A DNA stretch of 64,000 nucleotides from assembly GCA_002632325.1 (NCBI GenBank), contig NSJK01000001.1:234405-298404 (forward strand). The letters run 5' to 3'. Below are positions 47,009 to 57,120 of this stretch, piece by piece. The notes beneath the pieces are model-generated. The model saw nothing but the letters and a program-made list of their open reading frames with translations. It was not told where the DNA came from and ran no database searches. Each line of letters opens with the position of its first letter. Within the stretch, counting starts at the first letter, position 1. Both the position numbers and the translations under genes were made by a program. The DNA is from Lysobacterales bacterium (lineage in GTDB: Bacteria > Pseudomonadota > Gammaproteobacteria > Xanthomonadales > Rhodanobacteraceae).

Positions 47009-47038
47009 GGCCCATTGGCGCCTGATGGCACGAGAAGA

Positions 47039-48451
47039 TCAAAGTTCAGGCAAGGGACCAAGGCGCGTCACGAGCTCACCGTGTTCGAGCTGGAACTCGA
47101 GTTCGAGCGCGAGCTTGTGCGCGAGCGCCTTGGCCAATGCAAGGCCGAGTCCGGCGTGGGTGGCGGTGCCGCCCGCGGCGGACTTGCGCCAGAAGCGTTG
47201 GCCCAGTTGGGCGATGTCCGCTTCGCGCAGGTCGGGGGCGAGATTGCTCACGCGCAGGTGCAGACCTGCGTCGGTGGGCTCCAACGCGAGTCTCACCTCG
47301 CTGCCTGCGGGTGCGTATTCGATCGCATTGCGGGCGAGGTTGGAGACGATGCGTTCGAGCGCGCCGACATCGCAGCGTATCCATTGATGCGCGGGCCAGT
47401 GCCGCTGCAGGCGAATGCCGCGTTCGCGGGCGACTGATTCGAGGGTGTCGAGCAGCTCATCGAGCAGCGGCGGCAAGTCGAGCGGGTCGACTGCAGCTGG
47501 TGCGAGCCCCGCTTCCTGCCGTGCGAGCATGAGCAGGGCATCGATCGCGCGTTGCATGCGTTCGACCGCAAGAATCGAGGCATTGAACGCGTCGCGCGTT
47601 GCATTGGCATCGCTGGGCGCGCCTTGCGCGCTTTCGATCGATGCGCGGATTTCGGCCAAGGGCGTGCGCAACTCATGGGCGACATCGGCCGAGAAGCGGC
47701 GTTCCGCATCGACAAGTGCAACCAGACGCCTGAAGGCATCGTCGAGCGCTTGCGAGAACGGTTGCAGTTCGCGCGGCAGATCGAGTGCGGACAGTGGTGC
47801 GTAAGCGGTGCTCATTTCCGCCCCCGCAACCGACGCGCCGAAACGCTGCAGGGGCGCAAGGCCACGATGCACCGCGAACAGGGCAATCAGGACTGCGGCG
47901 ATGAAGCTCAAGACGATGCCGGCAAGCAAGAGATTGTGGATGCGTCCTTCGAGACGGTCGTGGGGCTCGCGTTCAGTCGCGACCACGAGCAGGGCAGGAT
48001 GCGCAGCGCTGCCGGGTGGCGTCGTGAGCGGCACGGCAACCGCGCGGCCAGCGTGGTGGTCGGGCAGCGGCAAGTCGAAGTACACGGGACGATCGTGACT
48101 GGGCAGTTGTGGTGGACGTGAGAGCGGTGTCCCGCCACTGGAAGGCGAGCGCACCTGGCTGCGACCATCGGCGGCCCAGACCTCGAAAAAATCGGTGTGC
48201 CCGGGCACTTCGTACTCGGGCATGAGGCGACCGAGTTCCGCAAGCTCCGCAGGCTCCGGGTGCGCCTGCAGAAACGCAGCGATCGTGTGCGAGCGCTCGA
48301 GCAGACCGGCGTCCAGACGCGCATACAGTTCGCGATCGACGAATTTGTCGAGGATCAGGAACAACGCACCCAGAATCAGACCGAGCGCAATCACGAGCTC
48401 GAGCGCGAGACGGCGCTGCAGAGACGGCGCGCGGCGTTCAGTCGATGACAT
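47039..48451 (-). CDS. Two-component sensor histidine kinase
   Basis: This 470-residue kinase has a TM segment at 17-34, a periplasmic sensor region to about 172, a second TM at 174-194, a HAMP-like linker, the phospho-acceptor His259 in DVAHELRTPLAEIR, and an ATPase domain with NLARNAIEYAP (N box) and GLGLALAKALAHKL (G box). Signal unknown. It is co-transcribed with the response regulator, whose coding end overlaps its start by 14 nt. Confidence 0.93.
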   Translation of the reverse strand: MSSTERRAPSLQRRLALELVIALGLILGALFLILDKFVDRELYARLDAGLLERSHTIAAFLQAHPEPAELAELGRLMPEYEVPGHTDFFEVWAADGRSQVRSPSSGGTPLSRPPQLPSHDRPVYFDLPLPDHHAGRAVAVPLTTPPGSAAHPALLVVATEREPHDRLEGRIHNLLLAGIVLSFIAAVLIALFAVHRGLAPLQRFGASVAGAEMSTAYAPLSALDLPRELQPFSQALDDAFRRLVALVDAERRFSADVAHELRTPLAEIRASIESAQGAPSDANATRDAFNASILAVERMQRAIDALLMLARQEAGLAPAAVDPLDLPPLLDELLDTLESVARERGIRLQRHWPAHQWIRCDVGALERIVSNLARNAIEYAPAGSEVRLALEPTDAGLHLRVSNLAPDLREADIAQLGQRFWRKSAAGGTATHAGLGLALAKALAHKLALELEFQLEHGELVTRLGPLPEL

Positions 48452-49103
48452 AGCCGAAGCCTCGACGGGTCTGGATCAACTCGTCCGCACCACAGCGCGC
48501 AAGCTTGGCGCGCAGCGTGCTCAAGATCACTTCAACCGCCTTGTCGGAAGTCTCGCTGGCGCCGTCGTACAGGCGTTCGAAGATCTGTGTGCGCGACAGC
48601 ACGCGGCCGCGCTCGCGCAGCAAGAGTTCGAGCAAGGCGAATTCCTTGGGCGTGAGCTCGAGTTGTTGCTGACCGCTGCGCACGCTGCGTGCGCGTGGGT
48701 CGAGTTCGAGCGCGCCGTGGCGCAGCACGGGCTCGGCGCGTTCGAGCGGACGCCGCTTGAGCGCGCGCAGGCGCGCCAGTAGTTCCTCAAGCACGAAGGG
48801 TTTGGTGAGATAGTCGTCGGCGCCTGCGTCGAGCGCGGTGATCCGGTCATTGACCTGATCGCGCGCCGACAGCACCAGCACGCGCGTCGCGTCACTGCGC
48901 TGGCGCAGATGGCGCAACACCGTCAGACCATCGATGCCTGGAAGCATGAGATCGAGCACGACGAGCTCGTAGTCGACGGTGTCGAGGAAGGCCAGGGCGT
49001 GCTCGCCATCGGCAGCGTGGTCGCAGGCATAGCCTTGACTGGCCAGTCCGCGGGCGAGCGCAGCGGCGAGTGGTTGCGAGTCTTCGACGATCAGTACGCG
49101 CAT
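48438..49103 (-). CDS. OmpR/PhoB-family response regulator
   Basis: This 221-residue regulator has a receiver domain with the phosphorylation site Asp51 in LVVLDLMLPGIDG, the conserved YLTKPF lysine, and a winged-helix DNA-binding domain (LTPKEFALLELLLRERGRVLSR, ending TRRGFGYVID in this form). The ATG at 49103 gives the standard N-terminus MRVLIVEDSQ. It is divergent from truC. Confidence 0.94.
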   Translation of the reverse strand: MRVLIVEDSQPLAAALARGLASQGYACDHAADGEHALAFLDTVDYELVVLDLMLPGIDGLTVLRHLRQRSDATRVLVLSARDQVNDRITALDAGADDYLTKPFVLEELLARLRALKRRPLERAEPVLRHGALELDPRARSVRSGQQQLELTPKEFALLELLLRERGRVLSRTQIFERLYDGASETSDKAVEVILSTLRAKLARCGADELIQTRRGFGYVID

Positions 49104-49162
49104 GGCTGGGCAGCAGGGGAGGCGGCTGCATTCTGGCAGCAAGCGCAGGCGGATGCGCAGGC

Positions 49163-49168
49163 TACACT
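49163..49168 (+). promoter_or_regulatory. -10 TACACT directly before truC
   Basis: TACACT ends 6 nt before the truC ATG, so transcription would begin at or very near the start codon. The -35 is weak. No ribosome site is seen. Confidence 0.4.
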
Positions 49169-49174
49169 GCGCGG

Positions 49175-49894
49175 ATGACACGCTCCGAACCAATCACACT
49201 GCTGCACGAGGACGAGCATCTGCTCGTGGTCGACAAACCCGCAGGCTTGGCCGTGCATCGCAGCCGGCTGGTCGGTGCCGACGAGGACTATCTGATCGAT
49301 CGCCTGCGTACGCAGGTCGATGGGCCCTTGCATCTGGCGCATCGCCTGGATCGCGCGACCAGTGGCGTGCTCCTGATTGGGCGCTCAGCCGAGGTGGCCG
49401 GTGATCTCGGGCGCCAACTGATGGCGCGCACGGTGAAGAAGTCCTATCTGGCCATCGTGCGCGGCTGGCCGGCCGAATCGGGAGAAATCGACTATCCGTT
49501 GTCTGGCGCGAGTCTTCAGGGCGAACCCAAGCCTGCACTCACGCGTTGGCGTCGCCTCGCGAGCGTCGAGGTTCCGATCGAAATGGTTCGCTACCCGCAG
49601 CAGCGCTACGCCTTGCTCGAAGTCTCGCCGGAAACCGGACGCTATCGGCAGATCCGACGCCATTTCCATCATGTCTCGCACCACCTGCTCGGCGACACCA
49701 GTCACGGCCGCGGCGATCACAATCGCCTGATCCGCCAGCATTTCGGCGTGCATCGATTGTTCCTGCACGCGTGGCGGCTCGGTTTCGTCCATCCGGCCAG
49801 TGGCGCGCCCGTGCTGATCGAATCGCCCCTCGATGCGCAATGGCACAAGCTCATGGCGGCCTTCGGCTGGCCGATGGATGTGCTCGGGTCGTGA
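49175..49894 (+). CDS. truC: tRNA pseudouridine(65) synthase
   Basis: This 239-residue RluA-family enzyme has the catalytic aspartate in AHRLDRATSGVLL (Asp59). The segments YLAIVRGWPAESGEIDYPL and the C-terminal HRLFLHAWRLGFVHP follow E. coli TruC (260 residues) closely, more than RluC or RluD. There is no N-terminal S4 domain, as expected for TruC. Leader details are in the promoter entry. Confidence 0.9.
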   Translation: MTRSEPITLLHEDEHLLVVDKPAGLAVHRSRLVGADEDYLIDRLRTQVDGPLHLAHRLDRATSGVLLIGRSAEVAGDLGRQLMARTVKKSYLAIVRGWPAESGEIDYPLSGASLQGEPKPALTRWRRLASVEVPIEMVRYPQQRYALLEVSPETGRYRQIRRHFHHVSHHLLGDTSHGRGDHNRLIRQHFGVHRLFLHAWRLGFVHPASGAPVLIESPLDAQWHKLMAAFGWPMDVLGS

Positions 49895-49908
49895 TTTGCC
49901 CGACGTAT

Positions 49909-49936
49909 TTGCGGCAGGCGCGCCGGCCTGTAAAAT
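49909..49936 (+). promoter_or_regulatory. guaB promoter TTGCGG-N16-TAAAAT
   Basis: The -35-like TTGCGG (49909-49914) and TAAAAT (49931-49936) are 16 nt apart. The -10 ends 5 nt before the guaB ATG, predicting a leaderless transcript. Confidence 0.6.
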
Positions 49937-49941
49937 AGGGC

Positions 49942-51399
49942 ATGCGCATCCTCACTCACGCTCTCACCTTCGACGACGTCCTCTTGGTCCCGGCGCACTC
50001 CCAAGTGCTGCCACGCGACGTCTCCCTCGCCACCCGGCTCACCCGCAAGATCCGTCTCAACCTGCCGATCATTTCGGCGGCGATGGACACGGTCACCGAA
50101 GCGCGCCTGGCGATTACGATGGCCCAATGCGGCGGCATGGGCATCATCCACAAGAACATGACGCTCGAACGCCAGGCCGCGGAAGTGCGGCTGGTCAAGA
50201 AATTCGAGGCCGGCGTGATCCGCGATCCGATCACGGTCGATCCCTACACCTCGATCGGCGATGTCAGCAAGCTCACGCGCGCGCACAACATCTCCGGTGT
50301 GCCGGTGGTCGAGGGCGAGCAACTGGTCGGCATCGTCACCAACCGCGACCTGCGATTCGAGACGCGGCCCGAAGACCCGGTGCGCAACGTCATGACGCGC
50401 AAGGATCGTCTGGTCACGGTGCGCGAAGGCGCGGGTGATGACGAGGTGCTGGCGCTGCTGCACAAGTTCCGCATCGAAAAGGTGCTGGTGGTCGATGAGG
50501 CGTTTCGCCTGCGCGGCCTCATCACCGTCAAGGACATCCAGAAGGCGCGCGACAATCCCAATTCCTGCAAGGACGATCACGAACGCCTGCGCGTGGGCGC
50601 AGCGGTCGGCGTCGCCGGCGACACCGAGCAGCGTGTTGCGGCGCTGGTCGAGGCGGGCGTCGATGCGATCGTCGTCGATACCGCGCACGGCCATTCGCAG
50701 GGTGTGATCGAGCGCGTGCGCTGGGTGCGCAAGAGCTTCCCGGAGCTGTCGCTGATCGCCGGCAACATCGTCACCGGCGATGCCGCACGTGCGCTGGTCG
50801 ATGCCGGCGTCGATGCGGTCAAGGTCGGTGTGGGTCCGGGTTCGATCTGCACCACGCGCATCGTCGCCGGCGTCGGCGTACCGCAGATCACTGCGATCGA
50901 CATGGTGGCCGAGGCGCTCAAGGGCAGCGAAGTCGGTCTGATCGCCGATGGCGGGATTCGCTACTCGGGCGACGTCGCCAAGGCGATCGCTGCCGGTGCC
51001 GATTGCGTGATGATCGGCGGCATGTTCGCGGGCACCGAGGAATCACCCGGCGAAGTCGAGCTGTATCAGGGCCGCAGCTACAAGAGCTATCGCGGCATGG
51101 GTTCACTCGGCGCGATGGAGAAGGGCTCCAAGGATCGCTATTTCCAGGAAGAGTCCGACGCCGACAAGCTCGTGCCCGAGGGCATCGAAGGCCGTGTGCC
51201 GTATCGCGGTCCGCTGCGCAACATCGTGCACCAACTGGCCGGTGGCCTGCGCGCTTCGATGGGCTATGTCGGCTGCGCAAGCATCGAACAGATGCGCAGC
51301 AAGCCGCAGTTGGTGAAGATCACCACCGCCGGCATGCGCGAGTCGCACGTGCACGACGTGGCGATCACCAAGGAAGCCCCCAACTATCGCCTGGAGTGA
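49942..51399 (+). CDS. guaB: IMP dehydrogenase
   Basis: This 485-residue enzyme converts IMP to XMP, the committed step to GMP. It has the barrel start [19 protein letters not shown], two CBS domains (about residues 93-205), and the catalytic loop [18 protein letters not shown] with Cys303. It is followed by a lipoprotein gene and guaA, giving a guanine-nucleotide operon. No ribosome site precedes the ATG. Confidence 0.97.
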   Translation: MRILTHALTFDDVLLVPAHSQVLPRDVSLATRLTRKIRLNLPIISAAMDTVTEARLAITMAQCGGMGIIHKNMTLERQAAEVRLVKKFEAGVIRDPITVDPYTSIGDVSKLTRAHNISGVPVVEGEQLVGIVTNRDLRFETRPEDPVRNVMTRKDRLVTVREGAGDDEVLALLHKFRIEKVLVVDEAFRLRGLITVKDIQKARDNPNSCKDDHERLRVGAAVGVAGDTEQRVAALVEAGVDAIVVDTAHGHSQGVIERVRWVRKSFPELSLIAGNIVTGDAARALVDAGVDAVKVGVGPGSICTTRIVAGVGVPQITAIDMVAEALKGSEVGLIADGGIRYSGDVAKAIAAGADCVMIGGMFAGTEESPGEVELYQGRSYKSYRGMGSLGAMEKGSKDRYFQEESDADKLVPEGIEGRVPYRGPLRNIVHQLAGGLRASMGYVGCASIEQMRSKPQLVKITTAGMRESHVHDVAITKEAPNYRLE

Positions 51400-51402
51400 A
51401 AC

Positions 51403-52014
51403 ATGCGCATTGGCCTGATGTTTGTGGTTGCCTTGCTTGCCAGCGCGTGCAGCGCCGCCGGCATGGAGGAACCGCCGACCCAACTGCGGATCACGCTGGA
51501 TGGAAAACAGCTGGTGACCCACGCCGGCGCCGAAACCGAAGTCGAAGTTGGCGGGCGCAGCGTGAAACTGCGCGTGGAGGAGCTTCCCTGGAGGCATTTC
51601 TCGACCAATGGCCTGCAATTCGATTATCCGCGCCATTTCCCGTGGGAATTCGATCCCGAACCACCGCGCAGCTGGACGCTTGATGGCAACAGTGCGGTGA
51701 TCATGTTGTTCGACAACACGATCCAGGAGCGCGCTGCCGAGGATCTCGCCGCCGACATCGAGAAGGCACTTTCGTCGGCCTCATCAGCACGACGCACGAA
51801 GACCGAACTGCGCACGGCCAAATCCGGCACCTTGGCTGGCGTCGCATCGACCATCACGCTTGCCAGGAACGTGGTGCGCAACGAAGTCTTCGTGCTCGGC
51901 AAGGGTGGTGCTTCATGGCTGCTCGTATTGCAGGACTCGCTTGCCGATGACGGCAGCCACAGCACCGAGTACGCCGCGATGCGTGCACGCCTTGCCGCAA
52001 CCCTGGAGTTCTGA
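51403..52014 (+). CDS. Hypothetical lipoprotein
   Basis: This 203-residue protein has a lipoprotein signal ([20 protein letters not shown], Cys16). The mature chain includes [20 protein letters not shown], which resembles short bacterial domains around a F-x-Y-P motif. Function is unknown. It is embedded between guaB (3-nt gap) and guaA (4-nt gap), an unusual position for a surface lipoprotein. Confidence 0.72.
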   Translation: MRIGLMFVVALLASACSAAGMEEPPTQLRITLDGKQLVTHAGAETEVEVGGRSVKLRVEELPWRHFSTNGLQFDYPRHFPWEFDPEPPRSWTLDGNSAVIMLFDNTIQERAAEDLAADIEKALSSASSARRTKTELRTAKSGTLAGVASTITLARNVVRNEVFVLGKGGASWLLVLQDSLADDGSHSTEYAAMRARLAATLEF

Positions 52015-52018
52015 TTCC

Positions 52019-53578
52019 TTGGACGACATCCACGGCGACCGCATCCTCATCCTCGATTTCGGCGCGCAGTACACCCAGCTCATCGCGCGGCGCATCCGCG
52101 AGATCGGTGTCTACTGCGAAATCTGGGCCTGGGACCACGACCCCATCGAGATCGCCGCCTGGGGTGCCAAGGGCATCATTCTTTCCGGTGGCCCCGAATC
52201 GACCACCTTGGCCGATGCACCCGCTGCGCCGCAGCCGGTGTTCGACAGCGGCGTGCCGATCCTGGGCATCTGCTACGGCATGCAGACACTTGCCGCGCAG
52301 CTTGGCGGCGCCACCGAGGCCGGCAACCAGCGCGAATTCGGCCACGCCACGATCGATGTGATCGGCAACGATGCCTTGCTGGCGCCGGTCGCGACCTCAG
52401 CCGCGCTGCGCGAAGTGTGGATGAGCCATGGCGATCACGTGTCCAGGGCTCCGCCCGGATTCAGCGTCACCGCCCGCACCGATCGCCTCGGCATTGCGGC
52501 GTTTGCCGATGATGCAAGGCGGATCTACGGCGTGCAGTTCCATCCCGAAGTCACGCACACCGCTGCAGGAGAGGCGCTGCTGCGGCGCTTCGCCGTCGAG
52601 ATTTGCGGTTGCGCCACGTTGTGGACGCCGGCGCAGATCATCGAGGATCAGATCGCGCGCGTGCGCGCTCAGGTCGGCAAGGACGAAGTCATCCTCGGCC
52701 TGTCGGGTGGTGTGGATTCTTCGGTCGTCGCAGCGCTCCTGCAGCGTGCGATCGGCAGCCAGCTTACCTGCGTGTTCGTCGATACCGGCCTGTTGCGTTG
52801 GCAGGAAGGCGACCAGGTGATGGCGATGATGGCGCAGCACATGGGCGTCAAGGTGATCCGCGTCGATGCCGGGCCACGCTATTTCAGCGCACTCGCCGGC
52901 GTCAGCGACCCCGAGGCCAAGCGCAAGATCATCGGCAAGTTGTTCGTCGAAATCTTCGACGAGGAATCGGCCAAGCTCAGGAACGCCAAATGGCTGGCGC
53001 AGGGCACGATCTATCCCGACGTGATCGAGTCGGCCGGCAGCAAGACCGGCAAGGCTCATGTCATCAAGAGCCACCACAATGTCGGCGGCCTGCCCGCGCA
53101 CATGAAGCTCGGCCTGGTCGAACCGCTGCGCGAATTGTTCAAGGACGAAGTGCGCCGGCTCGGCGTCGAGCTCGGCCTGCCACGCGAAATGGTCTACCGC
53201 CATCCCTTCCCCGGGCCAGGTCTGGGCGTGCGCATTCTCGGCGAGGTCAAACCCGAGTACGCCGATCTGCTCGCCCGCGCCGATGCGATCTTCATCGAGG
53301 AACTGCGCAAGGCCGACCTCTACGACAAGACTTCGCAAGCCTTCGCGGTGTTCCTGCCGGTGAAGTCGGTCGGCGTGGTGGGTGATGCGCGTGCCTACGA
53401 ATGGGTGATCGCGCTGCGCGCCGTGGAAACCATCGATTTCATGACCGCGCACTGGGCGCATCTGCCCTACGACTTCCTCGGCAAGGTCTCCAACCGCATC
53501 ATCAACGAACTGCGTGGCGTATCGCGTGTGGTCTACGACATCTCCGGCAAGCCGCCCGCGACGATCGAGTGGGAGTGA
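52019..53578 (+). CDS. guaA: GMP synthase (glutamine-hydrolysing)
   Basis: This 519-residue enzyme aminates XMP to GMP. It has the class I amidotransferase domain ([35 protein letters not shown] with the catalytic Cys, FHPEVTHT) and the ATP-pyrophosphatase domain ([11 protein letters not shown]), ending [15 protein letters not shown]. The TTG at 52019 is the only start that fits the family N-terminus. GGAG lies 10 nt upstream. The 3' end is intact, although content downstream is accessory. Confidence 0.95.
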   Translation: MDDIHGDRILILDFGAQYTQLIARRIREIGVYCEIWAWDHDPIEIAAWGAKGIILSGGPESTTLADAPAAPQPVFDSGVPILGICYGMQTLAAQLGGATEAGNQREFGHATIDVIGNDALLAPVATSAALREVWMSHGDHVSRAPPGFSVTARTDRLGIAAFADDARRIYGVQFHPEVTHTAAGEALLRRFAVEICGCATLWTPAQIIEDQIARVRAQVGKDEVILGLSGGVDSSVVAALLQRAIGSQLTCVFVDTGLLRWQEGDQVMAMMAQHMGVKVIRVDAGPRYFSALAGVSDPEAKRKIIGKLFVEIFDEESAKLRNAKWLAQGTIYPDVIESAGSKTGKAHVIKSHHNVGGLPAHMKLGLVEPLRELFKDEVRRLGVELGLPREMVYRHPFPGPGLGVRILGEVKPEYADLLARADAIFIEELRKADLYDKTSQAFAVFLPVKSVGVVGDARAYEWVIALRAVETIDFMTAHWAHLPYDFLGKVSNRIINELRGVSRVVYDISGKPPATIEWE

Positions 53579-53582
53579 TGAA

Positions 53583-53597
53583 GGTTCTTTGAGAACC
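53583..53597. repeat. Inverted repeat GGTTCT-TTG-AGAACC after guaA
   Basis: A perfect 6-bp inverted repeat lies 5 nt after the guaA stop, at the border between core and accessory genes. It has no T tract. It may be a weak terminator or part of an integration site. Confidence 0.4.
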
Positions 53598-53633
53598 AAG
53601 ATCGTCAATAGGATGTGCGGGGAGGAGTAGGGC

Positions 53634-56324
53634 GTGGAACTCACACCAGAAAGCAAGGAATACGTCGCAACCTTTGCGAACGAAGCGACATCAAGGCTAG
53701 GCGAGATCGCCAGAGCGGCGGCAACAAAACTTGACGAACCGGCGCGAGCGTCGGCTGAGTCGTTCGTCCACCCCAGCACAACGAGTTGGGCTGCGTTGCA
53801 GAACCTTTCGAGGACGATGCATTCAATCCGGGAAAGCAACGCCCACCTCACCAGGGAGCCCGCCATCGCCCGCGTCGTTGTCCATGATCATCGCGGGCAA
53901 GAGCGGGTCTATTACATTTGCAGAACAGCGCCTGTCACGGGCATCAATAGTCTTGCGAGCTATCGCGCGCCGATTGGAAGGCTCGCGGCACTGCAGATTG
54001 GGGACAGCATCGTCACTCCCAGTGGCGATGAACTTGAAGTCGTTGCCAAGGCCACGCTGCGTCCTGTCAAGCAACAGGTCGGTTGGGATTCAAAGCCTTC
54101 GGTCATCGAAACCGATAGCTTCGGCCCCGTCACCGTCACGTCGCTGCGCGATTTTGTCCAATCGATCGACGAGGCCCAGAACGTCGACGACATACTTGAG
54201 AAGATCCAAGCCGAGGAGAAACTCAGTCAGGCGCTTGTCGAAGGCTTGCAGCGTGCAGTGATCACCAAGATGGGTTTGCGCGACCAGCCCATCCTGAACA
54301 GCATTCAGGACGAAATCTTCCGCCTGCCACTTGATCGGCAATTGATCCTCCTCGGCCCGCCCGGAACTGGCAAGACCACGACGCTGATTCGCCGCTTGGG
54401 TCAAAAACTGGATCTGGACTTCCTGACAGAAGACGAGCAGGAACTGGTCAAGTCCATCACCTCGGCGGATCGCCTGCCTCACTCCGAAAGCTGGCTGATG
54501 TTCACACCAACCAAGCTGCTGCGGCTCTACCTGAAGGAAGCGTTCGCACGGGAGCAAGTGCCAGCGCCGGATGCGCGCATTCAGACGTGGGACGATTTCC
54601 GTTGGAACGTCAGCAAGAACGTCTTTGGCATCTTGAAGGGTGCCACGGGTTCCGGCCTGTTCGTCATGCAGCCTGAATCCAGCCACCTTGCTGACGATGC
54701 GCTATCGAATGCCATCGGGTGGTTCGAGGATTTCTCCAAATGGCAGCGCGAGGAATACCAGCGCGAGATGCTGGAGGCAGTCAACGCGCTGGCGTCCAGC
54801 ACGATGGATGGTGCGAAGACCCTGGCGGAAAACTTGCTGAAGGCGCTGAATGGCGGCGGATGGAATGCGCTTGTCGCCGAGGCTCCACGCGCGCACGGCC
54901 TTGTTTCGGGCATCAAGGGTTCGTCCGACGAGCGGATCGCCAACGCGCTCAAAGCGCAGATGAAGGGCAACCCCAAGTTCATCGACGAACTGGCGTTGTT
55001 CATCGACAGCCTCGGCCAGGATTCCGAAAGCGACAGCGATGCCGCCGACGAAGACAGCCTGGAAGACGAAGAACAGGAAGTGGCGCACACGCCCAAGACG
55101 AAGGCCATCAATAAGTACAAGCAAGCCCTGCGGTCACAGGCGGGCGCGCTTGCAGCGAAGAGGACGCTGGACAAGTCCAGGGCTGCGGCAAAAACGATAG
55201 CGTGGATCGGGGATCGCTCACTGCCGGAGTCCGAACTGATCGAAATCGGCAAGGCGCTGAACACGCAGGCCAATGCCAAGCGTTTCACCAACCCCATTCA
55301 CCGCTACATAACCGGCTTCCACCGCCGGTATCGAAAGTTCAGGAAATTGCGCCAGTCTGAAAGCCTTTGGTATCACGCGGCGGGAATTGAGGCGCGCGAC
55401 ATCCATCCTCTTGAACTGGATGTGATCCTGCTTGCCATTCTTCGGGCGTCCGTCCCGTTCTTGTCCAGAAATCAGGTAGTCCAGCAACTGGATGAACCCC
55501 TGTGGTCGCCTCTGAAGCCTGTGTACGACCTGTTCCGAAATCAGGTGCTGGTGGACGAAGCCACCGACTTTTCGCCAATTCAACTCGCGTGCATGGTGGC
55601 CTTGGCCCATCCAAAGTCGCGCTCATTCTTTGCCTGCGGCGACTTCAATCAGCGGTTGACAACCTGGGGCGCTCGTAACTCGGATGAGATCAAGTGGATC
55701 GCACAGGGTCTCGACTTCCAATCGGTAAACATCGCCTACCGGCAGACTCGCCAACTGAACGGCTTTGCCCGCGACATCATCGCCGCAGTCGGCGGCACCG
55801 ACGCCATTGTCGAGCTGCCCAAGGATGTCGATAACGAAGGTGTGTCTCCTGCGCTGCTGGAAGGCGCGGGCGACCTGAGTTCGCTTGCGTTGTGGCTTGG
55901 CGGTCGGCTGCGGGAGATCGAACGCTTCGTGGGCCAAATGCCGTCAACGGCGATATTCGTGAATGCAGAGGACGATGTGGTTCCACTGGCGGAACAGTTG
56001 GATCGCGTGTTGTTGGAAAACAACCTGCGTGTGGTCGCTTGCTCGAAAGGGCAAGTCGTCGGACAGGATAGCGACATCCGCGTGTTCGACATCCAGCACA
56101 TCAAGGGGCTTGAGTTCGAGGCGGTATTCTTCATCGGGGTTGACCGCCTCGCCGCGAAGCAACCGAGTTTGTTCGACAAGTTCCTGTATGTCGGCGCGAC
56201 CCGTGCGGCCACCTATCTCGGCATCACTTGCGAACAATCGCTGCCTCAGAACATCGAGGCGCTGCGGTCGCAATTCGTCAACGATTGGTCGTCACCCGGA
56301 AGCGCATCAGGAGGAACCGACTGA
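53634..56324 (+). CDS. UvrD/Rep-like superfamily 1 helicase
   Basis: This 896-residue helicase has a unique N-terminal region (1-230), Walker A LGPPGTGKTTTLIRRLG (Lys247), a long helical insertion with an acidic stretch near residues 460-480, motif II VDEATDFSP (Asp641), motif IV RQTRQLNGFA, motif V VFDIQHIKGLEFEAVFF and motif VI LYVGATRAATYLGI. All helicase motifs look intact. GTG start with GGGGAGGAG upstream. It opens a three-gene plus-strand operon after guaA. Codon use is clearly less GC-biased than in core genes. Role in repair, mobile-element biology or defence is undetermined. Confidence 0.85.
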   Translation: MELTPESKEYVATFANEATSRLGEIARAAATKLDEPARASAESFVHPSTTSWAALQNLSRTMHSIRESNAHLTREPAIARVVVHDHRGQERVYYICRTAPVTGINSLASYRAPIGRLAALQIGDSIVTPSGDELEVVAKATLRPVKQQVGWDSKPSVIETDSFGPVTVTSLRDFVQSIDEAQNVDDILEKIQAEEKLSQALVEGLQRAVITKMGLRDQPILNSIQDEIFRLPLDRQLILLGPPGTGKTTTLIRRLGQKLDLDFLTEDEQELVKSITSADRLPHSESWLMFTPTKLLRLYLKEAFAREQVPAPDARIQTWDDFRWNVSKNVFGILKGATGSGLFVMQPESSHLADDALSNAIGWFEDFSKWQREEYQREMLEAVNALASSTMDGAKTLAENLLKALNGGGWNALVAEAPRAHGLVSGIKGSSDERIANALKAQMKGNPKFIDELALFIDSLGQDSESDSDAADEDSLEDEEQEVAHTPKTKAINKYKQALRSQAGALAAKRTLDKSRAAAKTIAWIGDRSLPESELIEIGKALNTQANAKRFTNPIHRYITGFHRRYRKFRKLRQSESLWYHAAGIEARDIHPLELDVILLAILRASVPFLSRNQVVQQLDEPLWSPLKPVYDLFRNQVLVDEATDFSPIQLACMVALAHPKSRSFFACGDFNQRLTTWGARNSDEIKWIAQGLDFQSVNIAYRQTRQLNGFARDIIAAVGGTDAIVELPKDVDNEGVSPALLEGAGDLSSLALWLGGRLREIERFVGQMPSTAIFVNAEDDVVPLAEQLDRVLLENNLRVVACSKGQVVGQDSDIRVFDIQHIKGLEFEAVFFIGVDRLAAKQPSLFDKFLYVGATRAATYLGITCEQSLPQNIEALRSQFVNDWSSPGSASGGTD

Positions 56325-56575
56325 TGCTGGGGTTTCCCCACATCTTTTCACGCGGGCGACCGCTCCGAAGTTCCGAAGTCGGCGGCAGCCACGCCTGGGG
56401 GCGGATTTATTGCCCGTACAACGACGAGGAATGTCGCTGCGGCGAGTTCTGCATCACGTCGGTATGGAGCACGCCGAAGAACACCGGCAACCACGCCCGT
56501 GCCTTGCGGCGCGTCGTGGACAACTGCACCACGCACCGGCCGCAGCGCGACGCTGATAATGGTGCCAAGGAGTAG
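56324..56575 (+). CDS. Small Cys-rich protein of unknown function
   Basis: This 83-residue protein starts at an ATG overlapping the helicase stop by one base and preceded by AGGAGG 9 nt upstream. The middle YCPYNDEECRCGEFC has four cysteines and may bind zinc. Codon use follows the island. No family is recognised. Tight coupling suggests a partner of the helicase. Confidence 0.6.
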   Translation: MLGFPHIFSRGRPLRSSEVGGSHAWGRIYCPYNDEECRCGEFCITSVWSTPKNTGNHARALRRVVDNCTTHRPQRDADNGAKE

Positions 56576-56579
56576 CGCG

Positions 56580-57104
56580 ATGGAATACACCTTCACCCTG
56601 AAATACCAGCTCGCCGACGACGACCGCGATACGGATGCATTGGTGGAGCGCCTGGGCGAAGCCGGCTGCGACGATGCCTTGATCGGCATTGGGCAGCCGG
56701 GTCGGTTGGCGCTGGAGTTCACCCGCGAGGCAGCGGATGCGGACGAGGCCGTGCGTAGCGCGCTGGCCGATGTGCGCGGCGCCGCGCCGACCGCGCGATT
56801 GATCGAAGTAGCGCCGGATCTGGTGGGTCTGACTGACGTGGCCGACATTGTTGGCGTGTCGCGGCAGAACATGCGCAAGCTGATGCTGGCGCATCCGGGC
56901 AGCTTTCCGGCGCCGGTGCACGAAGGCAGCGCGTCGATCTGGCATTTGGCGGACGTATTGGCGTGGTTGCAGGCCAAGGGCAGCTACTCGCTGGCCAAAG
57001 ACGTGTTTGACGTGGCGCGGGTGGCCTTGCAGGTCAACGTGGCGAAGGAGGGGCGGCGATTGCCGCGCTCGGCATCGAAGGCACTGGAGGCTTTGATTGG
57101 ATGA
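56580..57104 (+). CDS. Putative DNA-binding regulator with AlpA/MerR-like helix-turn-helix
   Basis: This 174-residue protein has an N-terminal alpha/beta domain with FTLKYQLADDDRDTDALVERL and an internal winged HTH, LVGLTDVADIVGVSRQNMRK then FPAPVHEGSASIWHLADVLAWL, as in AlpA or excisionase-type proteins. Such genes often control integrative elements. AGGAG lies 7 nt before the ATG, 4 nt after the previous stop. A terminator follows at 57135. Confidence 0.72.
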   Translation: MEYTFTLKYQLADDDRDTDALVERLGEAGCDDALIGIGQPGRLALEFTREAADADEAVRSALADVRGAAPTARLIEVAPDLVGLTDVADIVGVSRQNMRKLMLAHPGSFPAPVHEGSASIWHLADVLAWLQAKGSYSLAKDVFDVARVALQVNVAKEGRRLPRSASKALEALIG

Positions 57105-57120
57105 GCGCCGCTGCTTGGCC

